The notes below the pieces were generated by a model. The model saw only the letters and a program-made list of their open reading frames with translations, was not told the origin of the DNA and ran no database searches. From Bradyrhizobium algeriense (lineage in GTDB: Bacteria > Pseudomonadota > Alphaproteobacteria > Rhizobiales > Xanthobacteraceae): a stretch of 64,000 bases of DNA. A program made the translations under genes and the position numbers. Below are positions 34,482-43,621 of the stretch, piece by piece (position 1 is the stretch's first letter; the number at the start of each line of letters is the position of its first letter). The stretch lies in the NCBI RefSeq assembly GCF_036924595.1, contig NZ_JAZHRV010000001.1, positions 7,529,501-7,593,500 of the forward strand, in the 5' to 3' direction.

Positions 34482-37319
34482 ATGACCGAGCCGGCGAATC
34501 GTGCGGCGGAGACACTATCGTTCGGGCCGTTCACGGTGACGCCGCATGAAAGGCTGGTGATGCGGGACGGCGTCGCGCTGCCCCTGGGCGGCAGGACGTT
34601 TGACACTCTGATCGCGCTGATGTCGCGCCCGAACGAGGTCGTCAGCAAATGGGAGCTGATAGCCTCGGTGTGGCCCGGCATGACCGTCGAGGAAGCAAAT
34701 CTGCGTTTCCATGTCGCGGCGCTCCGCAAGGCGCTCGGCGACGGCAAGGGCGAGGCCCGCTACATCACCACGCTGTCGGGACGAGGCTATTGCTTCGTGG
34801 CGCCGATCGCGCGCGCGAGTCTTGCTGCGAAGCGGCGCCCGGAGCCGCAGATGGAACTGCCACCCGTCAAACTGCCGAACCGGCTGCAGCGGATGGTCGG
34901 TCGGGCTGATACAATCAGTGCGGTGGCGGAGAAGCTGATGGCTTCACGCTTCGTCACGATCGTCGGCCCCGGCGGCGTCGGCAAGACCGCCGTTGCGGTG
35001 GCGATTGCCCACGATTTGCTCGAGACGTTCGCCGACGCCGCGCACTTCGTGGATCTGGCCGCGCTCAGCGATCCCGATCTCGTCATCACCTCGATCATGC
35101 TGATGCTCGGTCTGCCAGCCCAGGCCGACGATCCAATGCCCGCACTCCTCGCGCATCTGCGGGACGAGCGGATGCTGTTGATCCTGGACAATTGCGAGCA
35201 CGTCATCTCGGCAGCCGCTCCGTTGGCTGCCGAGATTTTCCAGGCCGCGCCGCATGTGCACATCCTGGCCACGAGTCGGGAAGCGCTGCGAGTCGAAGGC
35301 GAGCAGGTGCATCGTTTGGCGCCCTTGGCCGTTCCGCCCGACGGCCCCGGACTGACAGCCGCCGTCGCCTGGACCTATCCTGCGCTTCAGCTCTTTCTCG
35401 AACGAGCGACGGCCGGCGGCGCGCAGCTCGCGCTCGACGATTCCAATGCGGCAATCGTTGCTGGCATCTGCCGCAAGCTCGACGGCATGGCGCTGGCGAT
35501 TGAACTCGCTGCAGGCCGGGTCGAGGCCTATGGCCTCGTGCAAACCGCGGCGCTGCTCGACGAGCGGCTCAGCCTACTGTGGCAGGGCCAGCGCACCGCG
35601 CCGCCGCGGCAGCAGACATTGCAGGCGACGCTTGACTGGAGCTACGGGCTGTTGTCCGATCTCGAACGCCTGGTGCTGCGCAGGTTGGCTGTTTTCGCCG
35701 GACATTTCACCATCGACGCCGCCCTCGAGGTCGTGCCGGATGACCGCGTCGACCGCTCCGTTCTGTTCGACGCCATAGACAGCCTCGTCGCCAAGTCGAT
35801 GGTCGCGCCGCGCCCGATCGGCGCCATGATGCGCTACCGTCTTCTCGATACGACGCGAGCCTATCTTCTCAAGATCGAGGCCGACGGGGCAGCGCTCGCC
35901 GCCCGCCACGCCTCGTATTATCGACGCTGGCTGGATCAGGCCGGCACGACCTGGGCTGCGGTGCCGAGCGCCGACGAACGGGCGGTCCATTTCTCCGCCC
36001 TCCACAATGTGCGCGCCGCGCTGGACTGGTGCTTCAACGGCGGCGACGTCGGCATCGGGATCGCGCTCGCCGCCGCGGCGGCTCCGATTTTCCTGGCCAT
36101 GTCGCTGCTCGTCGAATGCCGCCGCTGGTCGGAACGAGCGCTGCGCGCGATCGAGCCTCAGGCGCGTGGCAGCGCCGAGGAAATGCACCTCCAGGCCGCC
36201 CTCGGATTGACGCTGATGTTCACGCGCGGCGGCAGTGACGCAGCCCGCGGCGCTTTGAGCAGAAGCCTCGAGATCGCAACGGCGCGCGGCGATACGATGA
36301 ACCAGCTTCAGCTGCTCGGCCGGATGCACATCTTCCACGAGCGGATGGGACAGTTCGAGGCCGCGCTCGGCTATGCGCAGCAGAGCCTTGCAGTTTCTGG
36401 TGCGCTCGGTGACGCGGCGTCCATCGCGCTCGCTCATTCTCTGGCGGGGGTGTCGCTGCACCTTGCCGGCAAGCACCGCGACGCACTGAAGATGTTGGAA
36501 ATCGCCTGGCAGGGACCGGGCACGGATCGGATCAGTACGGTCTACGGCTTCGATCATCGCAACCGGGCGGGCATCACTCTGGCACGAGAGCTGTGGCTGC
36601 AGGGTCGGCCGGCGGATGCGCTGCAGCTGGCGCAGCAAACTGTCTCCGAGGCGGCCCAGATGGATCATCCGATCACGCTGTGCATTGCGTTGATCTGGGC
36701 CGTCTCCATCGCGCTTTGGAGCGGTGATCTCGACGGCGCCGAAGCCGACATCGATCGATTCATCGCCCATGCCGAGTCGCGCTCGATGGGCCCCTATCTT
36801 GCGGTGGGGCGAGGCGTCAAAGGCGAACTCGCGATCTTGCGGGGGGACGCGCGCAGCGGCGTAGAAACAATCAAGGGCTGCCTCGAGGAGCTGCACGATG
36901 CCGGCTACGAGTTGCTCACAACCACGTTCAATCTCGCGCTGGTTCAAGGCCTGCTCGCACTCGGACGGTTCGAGCAGGCAATGCGCCTGATCGACGAGGC
37001 GATCGCGCTGGTCGAGCGATGTGGAGACCACCTTTACATGCCGGAACTATTGCGCGTGAAGGGCAAGGTTCTCCTGTCCCAGCCGCAGCCAAATCGCGAC
37101 CAAGCACAGGTCGAGTTCATGCAATCGCTCGAGCTGAGCCGTCGCGAGAGCGCAAGGGCATGGGAGTTGCGAACCGCGATCGATCTCGCAGAACTCTTGG
37201 CCGGGCAGCAACGGCGCAACGACGCAAAGCAGTTGCTGCAATCGGCCGTTGAAGGCTTTGCCGAAGGTTCCGATACCGCGGATATCCGGACGGCCAGCAG
37301 ACTCCTTGGCACGCTGTAG
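34482..37319 (+). CDS. Large transcriptional regulator: OmpR-type winged helix + STAND-like NTPase + TPR-like tail
   Basis: 945 residues. Residues about 10-105 form a trans_reg_C winged helix (LPLGGRTFDTLIALMSRPN, FHVAALRKALGD, ISTLSGRGYCF-like end). Then a NB-ARC/STAND-type ATPase with Walker A FVTIVGPGGVGKTAVAVAI (about 160) and Walker B LLILDNCEHVI (about 233), and about 500 residues of helical, TPR-like repeats. Such proteins are ligand-gated transcription activators. It is divergent from the Ohr/hydrolase/P460/SDR genes, which it probably controls. It is the last intact gene before the second repeat copy. Confidence 0.85.
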   Translation: MTEPANRAAETLSFGPFTVTPHERLVMRDGVALPLGGRTFDTLIALMSRPNEVVSKWELIASVWPGMTVEEANLRFHVAALRKALGDGKGEARYITTLSGRGYCFVAPIARASLAAKRRPEPQMELPPVKLPNRLQRMVGRADTISAVAEKLMASRFVTIVGPGGVGKTAVAVAIAHDLLETFADAAHFVDLAALSDPDLVITSIMLMLGLPAQADDPMPALLAHLRDERMLLILDNCEHVISAAAPLAAEIFQAAPHVHILATSREALRVEGEQVHRLAPLAVPPDGPGLTAAVAWTYPALQLFLERATAGGAQLALDDSNAAIVAGICRKLDGMALAIELAAGRVEAYGLVQTAALLDERLSLLWQGQRTAPPRQQTLQATLDWSYGLLSDLERLVLRRLAVFAGHFTIDAALEVVPDDRVDRSVLFDAIDSLVAKSMVAPRPIGAMMRYRLLDTTRAYLLKIEADGAALAARHASYYRRWLDQAGTTWAAVPSADERAVHFSALHNVRAALDWCFNGGDVGIGIALAAAAAPIFLAMSLLVECRRWSERALRAIEPQARGSAEEMHLQAALGLTLMFTRGGSDAARGALSRSLEIATARGDTMNQLQLLGRMHIFHERMGQFEAALGYAQQSLAVSGALGDAASIALAHSLAGVSLHLAGKHRDALKMLEIAWQGPGTDRISTVYGFDHRNRAGITLARELWLQGRPADALQLAQQTVSEAAQMDHPITLCIALIWAVSIALWSGDLDGAEADIDRFIAHAESRSMGPYLAVGRGVKGELAILRGDARSGVETIKGCLEELHDAGYELLTTTFNLALVQGLLALGRFEQAMRLIDEAIALVERCGDHLYMPELLRVKGKVLLSQPQPNRDQAQVEFMQSLELSRRESARAWELRTAIDLAELLAGQQRRNDAKQLLQSAVEGFAEGSDTADIRTASRLLGTL

Positions 37320-37802
37320 GGAGAACGCTTACGTCGAGGAACTGGATCTATCGATACTGCAAGGGCGGCAAGGAGCGCTGGTGGCGGCGATGCCCAAGGA
37401 GGTCGCCGGTGCGGTATTGCTCGGCTTCGCGTCGCCCGTCATCGGCATACACCATCAAGGTTACTCCATTGGTGAAAGGAGCCAAGACACTCGTGCCGAT
37501 CGTGAGCAGAGCGGGAATTAGCTCTTTTGACGCTCCAATCGAGGCGCCATGGGGCCCCAACCGAGCGGGGCTACATTCGAATAAAAGATCGAGCCTTCAG
37601 GTGATCGATGAGAGCGAGACGCAGGTGCTTAGCTATTGCTTACCCGGCGCGACGCTCAAAACGTGCGTATTGCAAGACATGCCTTAAACACTGGCGCGCC
37701 CGACACGATCCGGAACATGTGAGTCGCTTGGTGGCATTTTCGTGGATGACGGGCCATCGGCGGAACAGGTTGTGGTCAGGGGCGAAGTCCCATTTTACGG
37801 CC
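37320..37802. other. Non-coding stretch between the regulator and the second attR-like repeat
   Basis: No gene supported. Short open frames exist (for example 37348-37560, minus) but have no recognisable domain or start signal. It is a likely place for decayed mobility genes, though I could not recognise any. Confidence 0.45.
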
Positions 37803-37885
37803 GTTGCTCAAACGGTGGGTTTCGGTCTACGAAGGCCGAAAATTCCCGATCATTCAATGAGGATTGACTGACACTCTCTCCGCCA
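37803..37885. repeat. attR-like element end, copy B
   Basis: 83 bases ending in the tRNA-Ser core (37872-37885), colinear with 31002-31084 at 68 of 83 positions. Just beyond it the gene content returns to ordinary metabolism (dgoA), so it probably marks the outer boundary of the inserted region. Confidence 0.75.
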
Positions 37886-37915
37886 CCCGCCTTCGCTTCG
37901 GCGCGGCATGCCCGT

Positions 37916-38554
37916 CTACCTCGCCTGTTGAATCGCTCTGTCGTACGCGTCGATCGTCGCCTTGGCGCGAACAGCGACTTCCGCGGCCGTCATGCCGGGT
38001 TTGTAGAGGCTGCTGCCGAGGCCGAACGCTGTAATGCCGGCTTTCGTATACTCCGCAAAATTCGTGTCCGAGACGCCACCCACAGCGGCGATCATCAGGT
38101 CTGCGGGAAGAACGGCGCGAATGGCGGTGATGCCCGCGGCGCCAAGCACGCTCGCCGGAAAGAACTTGAGGCTGGAGGCTCCCGCCTTGGCGGCAAGCAG
38201 CGCCTCCGTCGGGGTAAAGACGCCGGGCATCGTGACCATGCCGTGCGCCCGGGCGCGGGCAATGATTTCGGGATCGATGTTGGGGGTTACCAGGAGCCGG
38301 CCGCCAACGTCATGGAGCCGCTCGACGGCTTCCAGCGTCAGGACGGTGCCGGCTCCCACCAGGATTCCGGCAGGGGCCTTCTTGACCGCGATCTCGATGG
38401 AGCGGAATGGATCCGGCGAGTTGAGCGGGATCTCTATCGCGGTCATGCCGTTGTCGACCAGCACGCCGACTATATCCTGCGTTTCCTCGGGCCTCACGCC
38501 GCGCAGGATCGCGACCAGCGGCCGCTTCATCGGGGGGAATGGGACAACGCTCAT
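37916..38554 (-). CDS. dgoA: 2-dehydro-3-deoxy-6-phosphogalactonate aldolase
   Basis: 212 residues, KDPG/KDPGal aldolase family. Seen: VAILRGVRPEE, AIEIPLNSPDPF with the catalytic Glu, GAGTVLT, and SSLKFFPAS with the Schiff-base Lys. It splits KDPGal to pyruvate and glyceraldehyde-3-phosphate in the De Ley-Doudoroff galactose route. The RGVRPEE and LNSPDPF forms favour KDPGal over KDPG. ATG at 38554 has AGGA seven bases upstream and begins 11 bases after dgoK ends. Confidence 0.92.
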   Translation of the reverse strand: MSVVPFPPMKRPLVAILRGVRPEETQDIVGVLVDNGMTAIEIPLNSPDPFRSIEIAVKKAPAGILVGAGTVLTLEAVERLHDVGGRLLVTPNIDPEIIARARAHGMVTMPGVFTPTEALLAAKAGASSLKFFPASVLGAAGITAIRAVLPADLMIAAVGGVSDTNFAEYTKAGITAFGLGSSLYKPGMTAAEVAVRAKATIDAYDRAIQQAR

Positions 38555-38565
38555 CGTCTGATCCT

Positions 38566-39480
38566 TTATACGTTCCAAATCGATTCCGCGGCCATCGAAA
38601 GGCCGCGACGGACCGCGTCCTCGGCTCCGATTGATCTGACAGGAACGGAAACCGTGTCAAATGCCAACTGATAAAGCATCTGGAGCCTCCCTGACGCCAC
38701 CAACGTGATGCCGGTGCTGGGTACGTCTCCGGCGAGTCCCGCCGCCAATTCGAGACCAATCAACGTTCCCGATATTTTCTCGCGTGCCGAGGATGGCGTG
38801 CCGCCATAAAGGAGCTGACCCGATCGCACCTGGAACAGCAGATTGGCGGCGAAGGCAGGCGTCTCAAAGGCGGCCATGACCGCGGACTTGAAGGCGTCGA
38901 TATCTTCCGCTTGATCGGCGCCGGTCACCGCGTGGGACAGGATCGTCTCTCGCGAGATGACGTCGAACAGTTCTCCCGTCATGAACGTGGCGAACCGTTC
39001 GACGATACCGCCATTCGCCCTGACCCACTTCGAATGGGTGCCCGGCATGCAGACGACCGCGTCGTCAGCCGCGTTCGCGCCCAAGGCGCCGAGCAACTGC
39101 GTCTCCTCGCCCCGCATGACATCCGGCGCCCTGGGGTCTCGCTGCGCGATGCCCGGGAGGATGCGGATGTCACGGTTCTGTCCCGGCACCGGGACGGCAT
39201 GCTTGAGGATCGATGCGAGCCGCGCCGGCGTGTCGACATAGCCGGCTTCAACCCATCCCTGTCGGGCGCCGGCCATGCCGCAGACGACAACGGGCAGCCC
39301 AGGCGCGGCGCCGACGGCTTCCAGATGCGATTGCAGCACGGTCGCGAAGCCGAGCTTGCCCGCCGCCATCATGCCCTCGCGGCTGCGGCGTTCCCCCAGT
39401 ACGTTGCCGGCTCGGTCGACGAGCCAAAGCCGAAAACTGCTCGTGCCCCAATCGACCGCGACATATGCAGCCTGTCCCAT
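38566..39480 (-). CDS. dgoK: 2-dehydro-3-deoxygalactonokinase
   Basis: 304 residues, DgoK family: the N-terminal VAVDWGTSSFRLWLVD (phosphate-binding), GMAGARQGWVEAGYV, and MPGTHSKWV. It phosphorylates 2-dehydro-3-deoxygalactonate with ATP for DgoA, the next gene. No galactose dehydrogenase or dehydratase is present, so the pathway is only partly encoded here. It is divergent from a periplasmic binding protein that might bind the upstream acid. Confidence 0.93.
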   Translation of the reverse strand: MGQAAYVAVDWGTSSFRLWLVDRAGNVLGERRSREGMMAAGKLGFATVLQSHLEAVGAAPGLPVVVCGMAGARQGWVEAGYVDTPARLASILKHAVPVPGQNRDIRILPGIAQRDPRAPDVMRGEETQLLGALGANAADDAVVCMPGTHSKWVRANGGIVERFATFMTGELFDVISRETILSHAVTGADQAEDIDAFKSAVMAAFETPAFAANLLFQVRSGQLLYGGTPSSAREKISGTLIGLELAAGLAGDVPSTGITLVASGRLQMLYQLAFDTVSVPVRSIGAEDAVRRGLSMAAESIWNV

Positions 39481-39712
39481 TCAATCCGTCCCAGTGCTAT
39501 CAGCCCCAGTTCTATCCGTCCCTTGTGGAGATCGTATCACGCCGGTCTGCCGGCGAGCTACGCTCGCTTTGTAATTGATTTGCAGAGCCGCAATCAGCAT
39601 GATCCGCAGTCATGCGATGCCCCGCTGTTTTCCGCGGCGTGGCACCGCCAACGCGCACGTCCGCAACAATGCGGCACAACGACAAAAAACAAAGACTTTG
39701 GAGGACGCCATC

Positions 39713-40705
39713 GTGATCAATCTCCCTTTTAGAAGCGCCGTCATGGGCGTTGGTCTGCTGATTGCGGCGCTTTCGCCGCAGGCCCATGCGCAATCGACCC
39801 CGAAGACCGTGACGCTGGTGGTCCCGTTCGCGGCCGGCGGCGGTACGGACACCGTCGCACGTCTGATTGGCGAGCGGATGTCGCGCACGCTCGGCCAGAC
39901 CGTCATTATTGAGAACGTGGTCGGCGGCGGCAGCACGCTGGCCAATGATCGCGTCGCGCGATCGGCGCCTGACGGTTCGACAGTGCTGATCAATCACGTC
40001 GCGCTGCTCGCGGCGCCGAGCCTGTTCATCAACCTGCGGTACGATACCAAAACGGCGTTCGAGGCGGTTGGCCTCGTCAACAACGCGCCGATGGTTTTGA
40101 TCGGCCGCAAGTCGATCCCAGGCTCAGGGCCAAAGGACTATGTGGACTGGATCAAGGCGCAGGGCGACAAGGCGAACTTCGCGCACGGTGGTCTCGGGAC
40201 CAACAGTCATTTGTGCGCCGTGATGATGGGCAATGTACTCGGCTTCAAGCCGACGGTCGCAGCTTATCGCGGATCGGCTCCGGCCATCTCCGATCTGCTG
40301 GCGGGGCAGATCGATCTGCTGTGGGATCAGGTAACCAACGCGCTGCCGCAAATTCAGGCCGGAACACTTCACGGCATCGCCATTACGTCGCCGCAACGTC
40401 TTGAGCAGTTGAAGGACGTGCCGACCACCGCGGAGCTCGGCATGCCCGAGGTCAGCTATTCGATGTGGCATGGGCTCTACGTGGCGAAGGGCACGCCCAA
40501 GGAGACCATAGCTGCGCTGAACTCGGCGCTCCGCGCGGCTCTGTCCGATCCCGTCCTGCTGGAGAAACTGAAGCAGCTCGGAACGCTGCCGTTTCCCGAC
40601 AACGAGTTGTCGCCCGAGGCGCATGCGCGCCTGTTCGCCGCCGACCTGCCGCGGGTGGCCAAGCTCGTTGAAAGCTCAGGGATCAAGGCGAGCGAAGCGA
40701 AGTAG
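39713..40705 (+). CDS. Tripartite tricarboxylate transporter substrate-binding protein (Bug family)
   Basis: 330 residues with signal peptide (ALSPQAHAQS cleavage). Bug-family motifs: VTLVVPFAAGGGTDTVARLIGE, VIIENVVGGGSTLANDRVA, NFAHGGLGTNSHL, YRGSAPAISDLLAGQIDL. It binds a carboxylate in the periplasm. The GTG at 39713 with GGAGG eight bases upstream decides the start. No TctA/TctB membrane genes follow, so it is an orphan receptor; divergence from dgoK suggests a sugar-acid ligand. Confidence 0.92.
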   Translation: MINLPFRSAVMGVGLLIAALSPQAHAQSTPKTVTLVVPFAAGGGTDTVARLIGERMSRTLGQTVIIENVVGGGSTLANDRVARSAPDGSTVLINHVALLAAPSLFINLRYDTKTAFEAVGLVNNAPMVLIGRKSIPGSGPKDYVDWIKAQGDKANFAHGGLGTNSHLCAVMMGNVLGFKPTVAAYRGSAPAISDLLAGQIDLLWDQVTNALPQIQAGTLHGIAITSPQRLEQLKDVPTTAELGMPEVSYSMWHGLYVAKGTPKETIAALNSALRAALSDPVLLEKLKQLGTLPFPDNELSPEAHARLFAADLPRVAKLVESSGIKASEAK

Positions 40706-40753
40706 GGCGGCATGCGCCACGGGAATGGCGGGGCGAAAATCGGCGCGGCTCCG

Positions 40754-43324
40754 TCACACGATCAGATCTTGCGGCGCGAGGGCAGTGACAACGTTAACCG
40801 GCTGGTTCCAAACGGAGGTGCCGGACCATTGTGCAGACAGCTCGATCGGTTGGTCTGCCTCTGAAATCGCCGGCGGCGCACTGGTTGCTGCAGCGTTTTC
40901 GGCGGAGCTGCTCGACGCCGGGATGTCCTCTGCAAGGTCGATGACGTCAGGAGTTCTGACGTCGGACATCTTATCCTTGAAGTGGAACGCGTCGTCGGCG
41001 CCGTTGATGGTGATTGTCACCACCTGTGCGGTGCCGTCGATGGTGGTCACTGTGAAGCAGTCGGTCAGCGTGTCGCAGTCGTCGAGCGCCTGCACTTCGC
41101 AGTTGGCGTTGTCGAGCTTGTAGGTCCAGACGCCATCTGCCGTCATCGTGAAGGTGCCATAGCCGGCATCGCTCGCCGTCGGCGAGCACACTGCCTTGAA
41201 GGTATCGGGTGTGTTGTCGACGTCGGTATCGGTAAGCGCGCCGGTGGCGATCGGCGTACCGTATGTGCAAGCGCCAGCTTCGGTTACTGAGCCGGTCGTG
41301 GCGCCACAAATGACGGCAGCGTCGTTGGCGCCGTTGATGGTGATCGTCACCACCTGCGGGGTGCCGTCGATGGTTGTCACCGTGAAGCAGTCGGTCAGCT
41401 TGTCGCAGACATTGAGTGCCTGCACTGCGCAGTTGGTATTATCGAGCGTGTAGGTCCAGACGCCATCCGTCGTCATGGTGAAGGTGCCATAGCCGCCCGT
41501 GCTCGCCTTTGGCGAATCGACCGCCGTAAATGTGTCGGGAGTGTTGTCGACGTCAGTGTCGGTGAGCGTGCCGGTCGCGGTTGGTTTACAAGATACGGAA
41601 TTGGCCGCGCCGCCAGCCTCGATGACCGAGCCTTGCTTGGTTCCGCAAATAATGGCGGCGTCGTTGGTGCCATTGATGGTAACCGTCACCAGCTGCGCGG
41701 TGCCGTCCAGGGAGGTCACCCTGAAAGTGTCGGTCAGCTTGTCTCCGACATTAAGTGCCTGCACCGCGCAATTGGCGTCGTCGAGCGTGTAGGTCCACAC
41801 GCCGTCCGCCGTCATCGTGAAGGTGCCATAGCCGCCATCGCTGACCGTCGGACAATCTACCGCCGTAAAACCCGGTGCGTTGTCCACGTCGGCGGCGGTG
41901 AGCGTGCCGGTCGCGGTAGGCAGGTCGCACTTGGTGCCACCGTCCTCGGTCACGGAACCGGCTGTGGTGCCGGAAATGACCGCTGCGTCGTTGGTGCCGT
42001 TGATGGTGACTGTCACCGTCTGTGGGGTGCCGTCGATGGTGGTCACCGTGAAGGAGTCAGTCAGTTTATCGCCGACGTTGAGTGCCTGCACCGCGCTGTT
42101 GGAGTCGTTGACCGTGTAGGCCCATACGCCGGCCGCCGTCATCGTGAAGGTGCCAAAGCCGCTCGCGCTCGCGGTCGGAGTGCCAACCGCCGTAAAAGTA
42201 TTGGGCGCATCATCGACGTCGGTGCTGGTGAGCGTCCCGGTGGCACTCAGCGTACCGAGCGCGGCGTTGGCGACGGCGCTGGCCTCGATCGCCGTGCCGT
42301 TGGTGGCGCCGGAGATGATGGCCGCGTCGTTGGTGCCGTTGATGGCAATCGTAAAGGGTTGAGCGGCCGAGAGCGTGCCGTCGGATACGGTGATCGTGAA
42401 GTCCGTGGTCGTGGGCTCGGTCAGCGCGTTGATCGCGTCACTATCCGGAACGTACGTATAGGCGCCGGTCGTGCTATCGACATAAAGCGTGCCGTAAGGA
42501 CCAACCTTCGATACATCGTAGGTTACCCCGTCGATCACGGTGCTGCCGCCGGTTCCCCCGCTGATGCTGAAGGTCAGCGTGGCGCCACTGTTGGGGCTGC
42601 TGGCAAGGAAAGTGCCGCTTGTCGCGGTGAAGAGGTCAAAGACCGTCGTGTCGATCTCGGTCGGCCCAATCGCCGCATTCAGCGTCGGCGGCGTTGGCGG
42701 TGGGGCCGGGGTTTGCCCGATAATCATCTCCGGGACTGATGCGAGGATCACAGCAGGCAAAGCAGGCAAATCCTGCACCGGGGTCGAATCATCGATCGGG
42801 ATGAAATTGATCGGTTGCACGGGCAGCTGCTCGAGGGGAGGAGGCGTGCTCGATCCCGTCGACCCCAGTCCTTTTTCGAAGGTGGCGAGCGCTTCCTGCT
42901 GGGCCGCCTGCAATTCGGCCATTCGCGCCGCGGAGTTTGTGCTCTGACTGACGCTGACCGAGGACCCCTGCGAACGCAGGATGATGGTTTGCCCAGGATC
43001 CTCAACGAGGAAGTGCCGAGGGATCACTTCCTTGGTGATCAACTCGAATGCGCCGTGCTCGAGATCCTTGTATGTGATGTTGCCGTCGTCCAGGAGTGTG
43101 ACGTTCGGCTCGGCGGCCTGGGCCTGTTTCATCACCGAGAAGGTCAGCGCTGTGAGCCACAGCAAGCCGAACCCGCCGGCATGGGCCCGGGTTCGGGGAT
43201 CGCCGAGTGTGGCTTGAGCGGCAGTGTCGCCCGCAGGCCTCAGGACGCCGAAGCCGGCCGCCGTCCGTAGGGCCGCAGCGGCCTTACGTTTGTACCCGGT
43301 CTTGGCGTGGAACCCGACGAGCAT
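40754..43324 (-). CDS. VCBS-repeat surface protein with cysteine-enriched repeats
   Basis: 856 residues. An N-terminal basic stretch and one hydrophobic segment (about 53-70) suggest membrane targeting; a 130-residue linker with a proline-rich piece follows, then a cadherin-like domain (TLTFSISGG...DFTITVSDGT) and four VCBS repeats of about 105 residues, each ending VT(V/I)TING. The first repeat has no Cys; the next three have 4, 5 and 5, at positions where Ser, Gly or Thr are usual (NCAVQALNVCDKLTDCF). The C-terminus shows no RTX or LapA-type secretion motif. A surface or biofilm role is inferred from VCBS proteins. Divergent from a FecR-domain gene. Confidence 0.82.
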   Translation of the reverse strand: MLVGFHAKTGYKRKAAAALRTAAGFGVLRPAGDTAAQATLGDPRTRAHAGGFGLLWLTALTFSVMKQAQAAEPNVTLLDDGNITYKDLEHGAFELITKEVIPRHFLVEDPGQTIILRSQGSSVSVSQSTNSAARMAELQAAQQEALATFEKGLGSTGSSTPPPLEQLPVQPINFIPIDDSTPVQDLPALPAVILASVPEMIIGQTPAPPPTPPTLNAAIGPTEIDTTVFDLFTATSGTFLASSPNSGATLTFSISGGTGGSTVIDGVTYDVSKVGPYGTLYVDSTTGAYTYVPDSDAINALTEPTTTDFTITVSDGTLSAAQPFTIAINGTNDAAIISGATNGTAIEASAVANAALGTLSATGTLTSTDVDDAPNTFTAVGTPTASASGFGTFTMTAAGVWAYTVNDSNSAVQALNVGDKLTDSFTVTTIDGTPQTVTVTINGTNDAAVISGTTAGSVTEDGGTKCDLPTATGTLTAADVDNAPGFTAVDCPTVSDGGYGTFTMTADGVWTYTLDDANCAVQALNVGDKLTDTFRVTSLDGTAQLVTVTINGTNDAAIICGTKQGSVIEAGGAANSVSCKPTATGTLTDTDVDNTPDTFTAVDSPKASTGGYGTFTMTTDGVWTYTLDNTNCAVQALNVCDKLTDCFTVTTIDGTPQVVTITINGANDAAVICGATTGSVTEAGACTYGTPIATGALTDTDVDNTPDTFKAVCSPTASDAGYGTFTMTADGVWTYKLDNANCEVQALDDCDTLTDCFTVTTIDGTAQVVTITINGADDAFHFKDKMSDVRTPDVIDLAEDIPASSSSAENAAATSAPPAISEADQPIELSAQWSGTSVWNQPVNVVTALAPQDLIV

Positions 43325-43406
43325 GGCCAACCCCCGACTGCCACTTATCTCGTGTGCATTTTCGTGGTCTGGCTTTACCCAGCCCTTGAGGTCAAAACAT
43401 CAGCGC

Positions 43407-43429
43407 GCTGCCAGCCGAAGGCTGGCAGC
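43407..43429. promoter_or_regulatory. Perfect hairpin 1 in the VCBS/FecR divergent region
   Basis: GCTGCCAGCC-GAA-GGCTGGCAGC: 10-bp arms, 3-base loop, GC-rich. It lies 83 bases upstream of the VCBS gene start, so it would be in or near its 5' leader. Confidence 0.55.
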
Positions 43430-43478
43430 CGAGACTCCTGTTCCAAACTACCCAATCTATGGGCGTTAGGCTTTAGGC

Positions 43479-43500
43479 TCAAAAGGAGTAATCCTTTTGA
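43479..43500. promoter_or_regulatory. Perfect hairpin 2 in the VCBS/FecR divergent region
   Basis: TCAAAAGGA-GTAA-TCCTTTTGA: 9-bp arms with a 4-base loop, 22 bases in all. Being AT-rich and centred in the intergenic region, it may be a DNA operator rather than an RNA hairpin. Confidence 0.5.
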
Positions 43501-43559
43501 ACGGATGGTCGATGGTGCCCGACATCGGGTCTAAGGTTGGGATCTAATGTCGCCTTGGC

Positions 43560-43580
43560 CACCGGCTCAAAGAGCCGGTG
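43560..43580. promoter_or_regulatory. Perfect hairpin 3 in the VCBS/FecR divergent region
   Basis: CACCGGCTC-AAA-GAGCCGGTG: 9-bp GC-rich arms, 3-base loop, 41 bases before the FecR-domain ATG. As leader RNA it would form a stable stem close to the Shine-Dalgarno. Confidence 0.55.
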
Positions 43581-43621
43581 AGCGGTCTCTCGGACAAGAT
43601 CTTCTCGGGAAAGGGGGGATC

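Noticed and set aside
35574..37031. A 485-codon minus-strand frame inside the STAND-type regulator
   Set aside because: No start signal or domain; the plus strand shows a continuous regulator with Walker motifs and helical repeats.
37348..37560. A 70-codon minus-strand frame before the second att-like repeat, considered as a recombinase remnant
   Set aside because: No tyrosine-recombinase or transposase motif is visible, and no start signal.
40754..43324. The regular repeats in this region as a CRISPR array or satellite
   Set aside because: The period is about 315 bases, fully in frame, and encodes VCBS protein domains.
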